DNA of 64,000 bases, taken from an uncultured Collinsella sp. GTDB lineage: Bacteria; Actinomycetota; Coriobacteriia; Coriobacteriales; Coriobacteriaceae. Numbering within the stretch: the first letter of the stretch is position 1; each line of letters starts with the position of its first letter. The notes beneath the pieces are model-generated. The model worked only from the letters and a program-made list of their open reading frames with translations, did no database searches and was not told the origin of the DNA. This document shows, one piece after another, positions 27,121-34,651 of the stretch. The position numbers and the translations under genes were made by a program. The stretch spans positions 1 to 64,000 of the forward strand of contig CABSNU010000005.1 in the NCBI GenBank assembly GCA_902479135.1. Reading direction: 5' to 3'.

Positions 27121-27816
27121 ATGAACGATATTCAGGGCTATCAGAACGGCCCCGTCGAGACCGGCGCAAGCCGCGCCAAGGAGATGTCGCCGCGCGCGTA
27201 CAATCTCGCCATGTCCGCCCTCATCTTCTTGGGCTTTTGCGCCATGGGCGCTGGCGCCTACTTTACGAGCACCATGTCGTTTGCGCGCATGATGATGAGC
27301 GGCGCCGCCCTACCGCTGGTCTTTGGCTCGTTTATTTTAACCATCGTCGGCATGGTCATGATGTCGGCTGCTGCGGGCAAGCAGTCCGTGGGCCTGTCCC
27401 TTGTGGGCTACGTAATCTTTGCGAGTACCTTTGGCCTGACCGCGTCGTTTGGCCTTGCCAACTACGACCTGCCCACCATCAACACTGCCTTTATCGCCAC
27501 GGCCGCCATCACCTTTGTCTTTGGCGCCTTGGGCGTGACGTTCCCCAAGTTTTTCCAGCGCGTATATGGCATCGGCTTTGGTATTCTGCTTGCCGCCATT
27601 TTGGTTGAGATCGTGCTGATGTTTATGGGCGTTTCGCAGACCATCACCGACCTGATCGTGATTGTGGTGTTTGCCGGCTTTATTGGCTACGACACCTATG
27701 TGGCCACGACGGTGCCGCCTACGCTGCCCAATGCGGTGCTCATGGCGTCCAATCTGTTCGTGGACATTATCAACGTGTTCCTGCGCATCCTGAACATCCT
27801 TGGTCGTCGCGACTAG
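27121..27816 (+). CDS. Bax1-I (YccA/BI-1) family membrane protein
   Basis: This 231-residue integral membrane protein has seven hydrophobic segments spanning about residues 30-225, the topology of the Bax inhibitor-1/YccA family. Some bacterial members are pH-sensitive calcium leak channels or regulators of membrane proteases. The C-terminal VFAGFIGYDTYVA element, with its Asp inside the penultimate helix, and the ending ASNLFVDIINVFLRILNILGRRD (quoted in part) match the family's conserved end. ATG 27121 is chosen because AAAGGACG is upstream and extension would cross into the preceding gene. Confidence 0.88.
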   Translation: MNDIQGYQNGPVETGASRAKEMSPRAYNLAMSALIFLGFCAMGAGAYFTSTMSFARMMMSGAALPLVFGSFILTIVGMVMMSAAAGKQSVGLSLVGYVIFASTFGLTASFGLANYDLPTINTAFIATAAITFVFGALGVTFPKFFQRVYGIGFGILLAAILVEIVLMFMGVSQTITDLIVIVVFAGFIGYDTYVATTVPPTLPNAVLMASNLFVDIINVFLRILNILGRRD

Positions 27817-27860
27817 TGGCGAATTGCGGCGGTGTTTGCCGTGCGTGTAAATCGATGCGA

Positions 27861-27889
27861 AAGGCGGTCCTTCGGGGCCGTCTTTTTTG
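27861..27889 (+). terminator. Rho-independent terminator
   Basis: GGCGGTCC-TTC-GGGGCCGTC forms a compact stem followed by six T residues (27883-27888), 45 bases after the Bax1-I stop. Confidence 0.85.
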
Positions 27890-27953
27890 TACGCGGCGGG
27901 GTATCATGGATGGGAAAAGCCGATAGCGGCAGCGACAGGAAAGGTGGCCACGT

Positions 27954-29087
27954 ATGGCAGACGTCGACAACAGGAACCGTAACCGCAGGTCCAACCGAGC
28001 GGGTCAGCCCAATCCCAAGCGCGAGGCCCGTGCCAAGGCCGCCGAGCGTCACGTGGCAACTGTGTCCGAAGCGTGCGCCAAGGATATCGAGCGTTCGCTT
28101 GCCGGTGTTCGCGAGTTTGACGGTATGCCTGCTGGCTTTGTCGCGGCGATGAAGGCCAAGGTTCAGACTGCTGTGGCCGCCGAAGAACAGGTTGCCGAGG
28201 ACGTCGAGGGCGCGGAGGCTGCCGAGACCGAGGCGGCGCCCGAGACCGAGGCAGCGCCTGAGCCCGTCGAGGAGCCTGCCGAGGAAATCGCCGAAGCTGA
28301 GTCCGCGCCTGCTGAGGAGCCCGCTCCGGTTCTGCCCGAGGTCACCGTGCTTGATGCCTCCGCCACGCAGGCTATCCTGGACAACGGTCGTGGCTATGCG
28401 CAGTTCTGCGACATGGCCGTGCTCGCCTTTGCCTCGTTCACCAACCCGGGCGGTGGCTATATTCAGGGTTATCTGGGCCAGGAGGCCGCGCTGTGCGCCG
28501 ATTCGTATCTGTACAACGTTCTCGATAAGCAGCGCAAATGGTACGGCGAGAACCGTCGCCGCAACATCAACTGCGAGCTTTACCGAAACCGTGCGCTGGT
28601 GGTGCCTGCGGTGCGCTTCGACCGCAACCACGTGCATGCATACGCCGACGTGATCGTGGCCGCCGCGCCCAACGTTAAGCGCGCCCGCCAGGAGTATCGC
28701 GTGAGCGACGATGCTCTGCTGGATGCCCTGCGCGACCGCATTCGCTTTGTGCTTGCCATCTGCGACGAGCTAGGTCGCGAGAAGCTCGTGCTGGGCGCTT
28801 GGGGCTGCGATAACAACGGCTTTGACGCAGAGGCCGTGGCCGAGCTCTTCCGCAAGGAGCTCGCGTCGGGCGACTTTAAGGTCAAGCAGGTCTTCTTTGC
28901 CGTGCCTTCTACGCGCTGGGATGAGGATTTTGCCAAGTTCGAGCACGTGCTGGCAAACTTCCCCGAGCGCAACGAGGAGTCCTATGCCCAGGTTGCCGCT
29001 CGCGCTGCGGCAGCTCGCGCCGCCGAGCAGACCCAGGCTGCTACCGAGGATGATGAGGACGAGGACGATTGGCGCAAGTACCTGTAA
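27954..29087 (+). CDS. TIGR02452-type PARG-like macrodomain protein lacking the second QEE glutamate
   Basis: The C-terminal two thirds (about 130-345) match the bacterial poly(ADP-ribose) glycohydrolase-like family TIGR02452: FASFTNPGGGYIQGYL, then GQEAALCADSYLY, VPAVRFDR, and LGAWGCDNNGFDAEAVAELF. The family glycine loop GGG is at 166-168. The following catalytic motif is normally QEE; here residues 176-178 are Q-E-A, so the second Glu, the general acid in characterised PARGs, is missing. The first 65 residues are basic (NRNRNRRSNRAGQPNPKRE). Residues about 75-130 form an acidic Ala/Glu/Pro linker, and the tail is acidic too. It may bind ADP-ribose without hydrolysing it. Confidence 0.82.
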   Translation: MADVDNRNRNRRSNRAGQPNPKREARAKAAERHVATVSEACAKDIERSLAGVREFDGMPAGFVAAMKAKVQTAVAAEEQVAEDVEGAEAAETEAAPETEAAPEPVEEPAEEIAEAESAPAEEPAPVLPEVTVLDASATQAILDNGRGYAQFCDMAVLAFASFTNPGGGYIQGYLGQEAALCADSYLYNVLDKQRKWYGENRRRNINCELYRNRALVVPAVRFDRNHVHAYADVIVAAAPNVKRARQEYRVSDDALLDALRDRIRFVLAICDELGREKLVLGAWGCDNNGFDAEAVAELFRKELASGDFKVKQVFFAVPSTRWDEDFAKFEHVLANFPERNEESYAQVAARAAAARAAEQTQAATEDDEDEDDWRKYL

Positions 29088-29112
29088 TCGGTACGTGCTG
29101 ACAGATAGGTCG

Positions 29113-29145
29113 AGCCGGCGGGAGAGGCTGCTCCCGTCGGCTTTT
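29113..29145 (+). terminator. Rho-independent terminator
   Basis: AGCCGGCGGGAG and CTCCCGTCGGCT form a 12-base stem with a 4-6-base loop and five T residues, between the PARG-like gene and the SGNH hydrolase gene. Confidence 0.9.
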
Positions 29146-29165
29146 TACCGAGCGAGGGGCTTACG

Positions 29166-29825
29166 ATGAAAAACGTTCTATGCTTTGGCGATAGCAACAC
29201 CTATGGTTACGATCCGGCGGGCATGCGCGACGGCACCGCGGTGCGCTATGCGCGGGATGTGCGCTGGTGTGGCGTGGCCCAACGTGACTTAGGCGAGGGC
29301 TGGCATGTAATTGAAGAAGGCCTCAACGGCCGCACGACGGTACGCGACGACATGTGCCATTTGGACACCAATCTTAACGGCATCCGCGCGCTGCCGATGC
29401 TGCTCGAGGCCCATAAGCCGCTGGATGCGATCGTTATTATGCTGGGAACTAACGATTGCAAGACGGTCTTTGGTGTGACGGCCTCCGATATTGCCCGTGG
29501 CACCATGGCACTGATTCGCGCGGTGCGTGCATTTCCCTGGACCAATGCCGCACCCTGCCCGCGTATTCTGCTGATGGCACCTATCAAGATCAAGCCGCAA
29601 ATCGCCGATGTATATATGACCGATTTTGACGAGCGTTCCGTCGAGGCCTCGGAGCATTTTGCTGAATACTATGCGCACGTAGCCAAGCAGTTTGGCTGCG
29701 ACTTTTTGAATGCAGCGGAGTTTGCCGAGCCGGGCGATATCGACTATCTGCATATGATGCCCGAAAGCCACGAGAGCCTGGGTCACGCCGTGGCAGCCAA
29801 GCTCCAAGAGATGCTCGGTGAGTAG
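29166..29825 (+). CDS. SGNH/GDSL-type hydrolase (arylesterase-like)
   Basis: This 219-residue enzyme has the SGNH hydrolase blocks: nucleophile in CFGDSNTYG (Ser10), block II Gly in EEGLNGRTT, block III in IIMLGTNDCK, and a C-terminal His in the MMPESHESLGHAVAAKL region. Such enzymes cleave ester bonds of acylated or aryl substrates; the natural substrate here is unknown. There is no signal peptide, so it is probably cytoplasmic. It has its own ribosome binding site (GAGGGG) and follows a terminator, so it is likely transcribed separately. Confidence 0.9.
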   Translation: MKNVLCFGDSNTYGYDPAGMRDGTAVRYARDVRWCGVAQRDLGEGWHVIEEGLNGRTTVRDDMCHLDTNLNGIRALPMLLEAHKPLDAIVIMLGTNDCKTVFGVTASDIARGTMALIRAVRAFPWTNAAPCPRILLMAPIKIKPQIADVYMTDFDERSVEASEHFAEYYAHVAKQFGCDFLNAAEFAEPGDIDYLHMMPESHESLGHAVAAKLQEMLGE

Positions 29826-29904
29826 TGCGATCCCAAGCCGCCGCAAAGGGGACAGGCACCTTTGTGGTGGTTTTGCCCGGGTAAACGAACGGATTGGCTG
29901 CCAT

Positions 29905-30516
29905 ATGGGCATGGACGAGCTCATCGACCTCTTTGCCGAGGGCGATGAGCTCGTCTCCAATACCGCTTTTGAGGATTTGGATCTTGCCTGCGACGTGGCG
30001 AACGGCGCGACCTTCGATGGCGTCGTGTTCCGATCTTGCGAGTTCGATAGCGTTGACTGGAGCGGCTCGACGTTTCGCGACGTGGTGTTTCGCGGTTGCC
30101 GCTTTATCCGCTGCAACATGGAAGGTTGCTGGCTCAACCGCTGCGACTTCGTTGACTGCTCGGCGCCGGGGCTCAACTTGCTCAGGGCGCGTCTGTCGAG
30201 CGTGTCGTTTACATCGTGCGATTTGAGCTATGCGAACCTTTCGGAGGGAAGCATTGGCCCCATGGCTGCGCGTGACACGCGTTTGACCGAGGCCGCACTC
30301 CAGGGGGCAAAGCTGGGGCAATTGCGCTTGGACGGCTGCGACCTGACGCGAATCGATGTGTTCAAGACGCCGCTTTCCGGCGTGGATGTATCGCGATGCG
30401 CGTTCGCGGCCCCTGTCATCTCGGGCGACTACCGTGAGCTGCGGGGCCTGACGGTTAATGCCGAGCAGGCGTTGGCACTCTCGGGCCTGCTCGGCATCCA
30501 GCTCGCCGACGAATAG
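29905..30516 (+). CDS. Pentapeptide-repeat protein
   Basis: This is a 203-residue protein made largely of pentapeptide repeats of the A(D/N)LXX type, which fold as a right-handed quadrilateral beta-helix. Repeats run from about residue 20 (FEDLD, TFDGV, VFRSC, EFDSV, TFRDV, RFIRC, NMEGC, DFVDC) to about 175, with a less regular break near GPMAARDT. A C-terminal stretch with LTVNAEQALALSGLLGI matches the usual cap of this family. No function is implied. The start is uncertain: a GTG at 29818 overlaps the SGNH gene, but a hairpin repeat lies between it and the ATG at 29905. Confidence 0.82.
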   Translation: MGMDELIDLFAEGDELVSNTAFEDLDLACDVANGATFDGVVFRSCEFDSVDWSGSTFRDVVFRGCRFIRCNMEGCWLNRCDFVDCSAPGLNLLRARLSSVSFTSCDLSYANLSEGSIGPMAARDTRLTEAALQGAKLGQLRLDGCDLTRIDVFKTPLSGVDVSRCAFAAPVISGDYRELRGLTVNAEQALALSGLLGIQLADE

Positions 30517-30552
30517 GCGCCCCGGTCCTTTGCTCGACCGCTATCTAAAATC

Positions 30553-30618
30553 AAACCGTCGCAACATCCGATGATTTTTCGCGTTTGCACGATTTTCATC
30601 GAATGTTGCGACGGTTTT
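30553..30618. repeat. Inverted repeat between convergent genes
   Basis: Arms AAACCGTCGCAACATCCGAT(GA) at 30553-30574 and its complement at 30597-30618 match in 21 of 22 positions. T-runs on both sides suit a bidirectional terminator for the pentapeptide gene (plus) and thiD (minus). The 22-base loop is AT-rich. Confidence 0.8.
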
Positions 30619-30661
30619 TGGTGCAAGGTAGCCTGTCTTTTTTTGGCAGGTTACTGGCTAT

Positions 30662-31492
30662 TTAGTACTGCCACATGTGGTTGACAGGGCCGGAGCCTTT
30701 GCCCATGTCAAAGCCGGCGGCGAGAGCGCCCGTTAGGTAGGCCTTGCCGGCGTTGACGGCGTCGGCAAGATCCATGCCCTGCGCCAATGCGCAGGCGATG
30801 GCGGATGAAAGCGTGCAGCCGGTGCCATGCGTGTTGCCGGTCTCGATGCGCTTGTGGCGGAACCACGTGGTGAGCGGATCGCCCAGATGGTTGCCCTCGT
30901 CATCGAGTGGCGCGGGTTCGGCCAATACATCGTTGGCCTCGTTGACAAGATGCCCACCCTTAACGAGGGATGCGCAACCAAAGCGGCGGGTGAGGAGCAT
31001 GGCAGCATTTTGCAGTGTGCGCTCGGAGTCGACCTCGTAGTCGAGCAGGGCCATGGCCTCGGGAATATTGGGCGTGATAACCGTCGCCAGCGGGAACAGG
31101 CGGCGGGTGAGCGCCTCGGCGGCATCTTCGGCAATCAGCCGCGCGCCCGAGGTGGCGACCATGACGGGGTCGACTACCACGTTCGTTGCGTTCCAGGCGC
31201 TCAGGCGGTCTGCGATGACTTCGATAATCTCGACAGAAGAAACCATGCCGATTTTGACGGCGCTCGGGCGGATATCGTCAAAAACGGCGTCAATTTGCGC
31301 GGCTACGATATCTGGCGAGATATCCTGCACGGCGGTGACGCCCAGGGTGTTCTGTGCGGTGATGGCGGTGATGGCCGTCTCGGCATACAGGCGGTGCGCC
31401 GTGATGGTCTTGATGTCGGCCTGAATGCCGGCGCCACCGCTGGAATCGGATCCTGCGATGGATAGAACGGCAGGTACCTTACTGCGATCCAT
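30662..31492 (-). CDS. thiD: Hydroxymethylpyrimidine/phosphomethylpyrimidine kinase ThiD
   Basis: ThiD phosphorylates HMP and HMP-phosphate to HMP-diphosphate for thiamine synthesis. The 276-residue ribokinase-fold protein has the N-terminal substrate motif SIAGSDSSGGAGIQADIKT, ITAQNTLGV, VDPVMVATSGARL, TPNIPEAMALL, and the anion-hole motif NTHGTGCTLSSAIA. AAGGGA precedes the ATG on the minus strand. It lies downstream of thiC in the same direction, 182 bases away; the product of ThiC (HMP-P) is its substrate. Genes for the thiazole branch are not in the window. Confidence 0.95.
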   Translation of the reverse strand: MDRSKVPAVLSIAGSDSSGGAGIQADIKTITAHRLYAETAITAITAQNTLGVTAVQDISPDIVAAQIDAVFDDIRPSAVKIGMVSSVEIIEVIADRLSAWNATNVVVDPVMVATSGARLIAEDAAEALTRRLFPLATVITPNIPEAMALLDYEVDSERTLQNAAMLLTRRFGCASLVKGGHLVNEANDVLAEPAPLDDEGNHLGDPLTTWFRHKRIETGNTHGTGCTLSSAIACALAQGMDLADAVNAGKAYLTGALAAGFDMGKGSGPVNHMWQY

Positions 31493-31674
31493 GTTCGCTC
31501 CCTTGTTCGGTCGGAATCAAATGGGTCAATAAGCCAGCATTATAAAGATGCCCGGGCCGACTCTATGTCGAACCCGGGCGGGCGATGCAATCTTTACGCA
31601 AATGCAAGCAAATGTTCACACGTCAACAATTGACAGGCACCAGCTCGCCGCCAGAAGCGGTCGCGGCGACAGGG

Positions 31675-33009
31675 CTAGTCCTCCATGCCGAGGTCGATCG
31701 TGGTGCCCTCGAAGATCTTGTTGACGGTGCGGACGGCACACATCTTGCCACACATGGTGCAAGTGCCCTCGGTGGCGGCGGGGGACTCCTCGTAGCGCTT
31801 CTTGCCCGTAACCGGGTCGAGCGCGCACTTCCACATAGCGTCCCAGTCGAGCTTGCGGCGTGCCTGGCCCATCTTGTCGTCCATGTCGCGGGCGTGGGGC
31901 ACCTTTTTGGCGATGTCGGCGGCGTGTGCGGCGATCTTGGTGGCCATGAGGCCGTCGAGCACATCCTGGGCGTTGGGCAGGCATAGGTGCTCTGCCGGTG
32001 TCACGTAGCACAGGAAGTCGGCACCGGAGCTGGCGGAGATGGCGCCGCCGATGGCAGCGGTGATGTGGTCGTAACCAACGCCGATATCGGTCACCAGCGG
32101 CCCGAGCACATAGAACGGGGCGTTGTGGCACAGGCGCTTCTGCAGCTTCATGTTGGCTGCGATTTCATCGAGCGCCATATGGCCCGGTCCCTCGACCATG
32201 ACCTGGACGCCGGCAGCCCAAGCGCGCTTACACAGCTTGCCCAGCTCGATCATCTCGGCAGTCTCGGTGGCGTCGTTGGAGTCGTAGAGGCAGCCCGGGC
32301 GGCAGGAGTCGCCGAGCGAGATCGTCACGTCGTACTCGTGGCAAATCTCGAGCAACTCGTCGTAGAACTCATAGAACGGGTTCTCGTTGCCGGTGACCTC
32401 CATCCAGCCAAACAGCAGCGAGCCGCCGCGACTAACGATATTCATGAGACGGCCGGTCTCCTTAAAGGTCTTGGTGACCGACTTGTTGATGCCGCAGTGG
32501 ATGGTCATAAAGTCCACGCCGTCCTCGGCATGCGCGCGCACGACTTCGAACAGGTCGTCCTTGGTAAGCTTGACCAGCGGCTTTTCCATGTAGCCGATGG
32601 CGTCGTACATGGGGACGGTACCCACCATGAGCGGCGTCTCGTCGATGAGCTGCTGGCGGAACTGACGTGTCTTGCCCGAGTTGGAGAGGTCCATGATGGC
32701 ATCGGCGCCAAAGTCCTCGGCGATCTTGACCTTCTTCCATTCCTCGGCGGCATCGGCCTTGTCGCCCGAGATGCCCAGGTTGACGTTGACCTTGGTGGAC
32801 AGGCCCTCGCCGACACCAAAGGCGCGCATGCCCTTTTTGATGTGCACGATGTTGGCGGGAATGGCGATGCGGCCGTCGGCCACGCGCTCGCGGATGTACT
32901 CGGGGTCGCGATGCTCGCGCTCGGCGACTTCCTTCATCTGCGGCGTGATCTGCCCGGCACGGGCGAAGTCGATTTGCGTGACGAGCTTGGGCTCGGTCTG
33001 TGTGCTCAT
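31675..33009 (-). CDS. thiC: Phosphomethylpyrimidine synthase ThiC
   Basis: ThiC is a radical SAM enzyme that converts aminoimidazole ribotide to HMP phosphate. The 444-residue protein has the family motifs MTIHCGINKS, SRGGSLLFGWM, EGPGHMALDEI, GPLVTDIGVGYDHITAAIGGA (in part) and a C-terminal 4Fe-4S site CTMCGKMCAVR, in the CX2CX4C arrangement of ThiC. I chose the start at 33009 (MSTQTEPK), with GGGAG upstream, over an in-frame ATG 24 bases earlier that overlaps the riboswitch. Expression should be controlled by the TPP riboswitch just upstream. Confidence 0.96.
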   Translation of the reverse strand: MSTQTEPKLVTQIDFARAGQITPQMKEVAEREHRDPEYIRERVADGRIAIPANIVHIKKGMRAFGVGEGLSTKVNVNLGISGDKADAAEEWKKVKIAEDFGADAIMDLSNSGKTRQFRQQLIDETPLMVGTVPMYDAIGYMEKPLVKLTKDDLFEVVRAHAEDGVDFMTIHCGINKSVTKTFKETGRLMNIVSRGGSLLFGWMEVTGNENPFYEFYDELLEICHEYDVTISLGDSCRPGCLYDSNDATETAEMIELGKLCKRAWAAGVQVMVEGPGHMALDEIAANMKLQKRLCHNAPFYVLGPLVTDIGVGYDHITAAIGGAISASSGADFLCYVTPAEHLCLPNAQDVLDGLMATKIAAHAADIAKKVPHARDMDDKMGQARRKLDWDAMWKCALDPVTGKKRYEESPAATEGTCTMCGKMCAVRTVNKIFEGTTIDLGMED

Positions 33010-33014
33010 TGGCA

Positions 33015-33110
33015 CGGCTCCCTTCGTTGGCATTACCCATATCAGGTTTGCGGGTCAGGGCGGGCGCGCCCAATCTCAGCCTGCCGTCTTGTCCCGCAAG
33101 CTCCCCGTTT
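33015..33110 (-). ncRNA. TPP riboswitch (THI element) upstream of thiC
   Basis: Read on the minus strand, the thi-box elements appear in order: CGGGGAGC, GGCTGAGA, GACCC, ACCTGAT and GGTAATGCC, then CGAAGGGAG, which contains the ribosome binding site of thiC. This order and the conserved CTGAGA and ACCTGAT cores define the thiamine pyrophosphate aptamer. The overlap with the ribosome binding site suggests control of translation initiation. A TATACT minus-10 candidate (minus strand, 33125-33130) lies just upstream. Confidence 0.95.
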
Positions 33111-33180
33111 ATGTAATGGGCTCAAGTATAGCCTGAATGGGTACGATTGGGCCAACGAGCGTGCCTGTGGGGAGGCGAAC

Positions 33181-33692
33181 ATGGAAGACAAGCATCTATA
33201 TCGAGAGACGCAATGGGATGTATCGGCCGAGGAGGGCCGTGCGCACCATGGGTTGGTCGCGATTGGCTTTGCGGTGCTTGCCGTGCTGGTGATTGCCTTT
33301 TGTATTTGGACGTTTGGCGGTCGCGGCGCTTCCTGGGAGTTCGAGACTGATGATGCCCTGCCGATAATGACGGTGAGGTCGCGGGCGGCTATACCGTTGC
33401 CGCACCGGGCGACTACTGGTATCCGCGCGACGAGTTTGTGCAGCTGCAGTTGAGCGGCGGGTCTATTCCGGGTGAAGAAATCGAACGCGTGACGTTTGAT
33501 GAGGCACTCAAAACACTCACGGTGAAGCTCAAAGATCAGGGCGATGTGCCTACGACCATGGATATCGCTCTGACGGAGTGGCGTCTGGAACCTCCGTCGG
33601 GCGTTACGGTGTCCGACGTAGAGCACGTTAAGATTACCTACCAAGATGGCTCGACGAGCGAGATTGCAAAGGCCGATGGCTTGGCGGAGTAA
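33181..33692 (+). pseudogene. Frameshifted membrane-anchored protein of unknown function
   Basis: Two reading frames together make one coherent protein of about 170 residues. The first starts at ATG 33181 behind GGGGAGG, gives a hydrophilic N terminus and one membrane helix (about 28-47, LVAIGFAVLAVLVIAFCIWTF), and reads FETDDALP up to 33362. From 33363 the sense continues one frame over (DNDGEVAGGYTVAAPGDYWY) to the stop at 33692. Adding one base near 33362 restores the whole ORF. The frame break is either a one-base deletion mutation or an assembly error. The extracytoplasmic part looks beta-rich; no family was recognised. It lies divergently from thiC. Confidence 0.75.
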
Positions 33693-33715
33693 TGGGGTGT
33701 TTGGAAACGGCGGGC

Positions 33716-34525
33716 CTATTGTGTCTGCGCGTTCATGAAAACCAGGGTGTTTTTGTCTGAAAGCTCGGGGATGTGCCGATAGCCGATGTTGAATGCGGTA
33801 AGTTCGCTTGCATCCTCGAGCTTGTTTTCTGCCATCCACCGCACCATGGAGCCGCGCGCCTTTTTGCTGGCGGTCGACCGTTGGATGGGCTTCCCGTTGC
33901 GGATACCCTCGCCAAAGAGGCATGTGACGGCCGTGGCGTCGTCCGCGAGGTGGGGCAGAACGGCTTTGGCATACTCTACGCTGGCGAGGTTGACGATCGT
34001 AGCGTTGGAGCCTGCCGGAGCGATGGCCCGTGCGAGCTTGTCGCCCCAAAACGCGTAGAGGTCTCGGGCATCGTCGACGGCAAGCTTCGCGCCCATCTCC
34101 AGCCGATACGGTTCAACGGCATGAAAGGGACGAACGCACCCGTAGAGGCCGGAGAGGATCCACAGGTGGCTTTGCAGCCAGGCGAGCTGTTCGGCATCCA
34201 TTACCTCGGGTGCCATGCTCTGGTACTGAATGCCGTGATAGGACATGACGGCAGGGGAGAGGTGACGGGCGATACCGGAATCGGCAAGATCGCCGTTTCC
34301 CAAGATGGGCTCGAACTCATGCAAAATGTCGAGACAAGGGGCCAGTAGCTTGTCGCTGACGTTCCACAGAGCTTGTAGGCCGCTGTCGCCTTCGGTTCGT
34401 TCGATCTCCAAGAGCGCATGGTGCAGCTGGGCGGTCTCGCACGCAAAGGGCGGAATCCCCTGAACTTCAAAAGCATCTTGTGCCGCGCGCATTTGCTTGG
34501 CGGGTGAAACGATGACCTGGAGCAT
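33716..34525 (-). CDS. yaaA: Peroxide stress protein YaaA (DUF328/UPF0246)
   Basis: YaaA family proteins bind DNA and lower intracellular iron during peroxide stress in E. coli. The 269-residue product has typical length and motifs: VIVSPAKQMR at the N terminus, LSGLYGCVRPFHAVEPYRLEMG, FWGDKLARAI, VNLASVEYAKAV, and a C-terminal SKKARGSMVRWM. GAGGAG precedes the ATG on the minus strand. No oxidative-stress gene adjoins it, so the role rests on family membership alone. Confidence 0.93.
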   Translation of the reverse strand: MLQVIVSPAKQMRAAQDAFEVQGIPPFACETAQLHHALLEIERTEGDSGLQALWNVSDKLLAPCLDILHEFEPILGNGDLADSGIARHLSPAVMSYHGIQYQSMAPEVMDAEQLAWLQSHLWILSGLYGCVRPFHAVEPYRLEMGAKLAVDDARDLYAFWGDKLARAIAPAGSNATIVNLASVEYAKAVLPHLADDATAVTCLFGEGIRNGKPIQRSTASKKARGSMVRWMAENKLEDASELTAFNIGYRHIPELSDKNTLVFMNAQTQ

Positions 34526-34546
34526 GAACTCTCCTCTGCCAAAAAG

Positions 34547-34615
34547 AAGTTGCGGTGGAATGCGGTCTGCGCGGGCCGGTTGAAGGCCAGGTTAGTCCGT
34601 ATTCCACCGCAAGTT
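34547..34615. repeat. Inverted repeat of the TTGCGGTGRAAT type
   Basis: Arms of about 22 bases (34547-34568 and 34594-34615) match in 19 positions and share TTGCGGTGGAAT. The arms at 55270-55340 carry the near-identical TTGCGGTGAAAT with GGGACT in place of GCGGTCT, so the two are members of one family. It lies between the yaaA start and the end of the M18 peptidase gene. Confidence 0.75.
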
Positions 34616-34651
34616 ATAAAGGGCTGGTTTGGTGCGCCTTACGAGGGTTTG

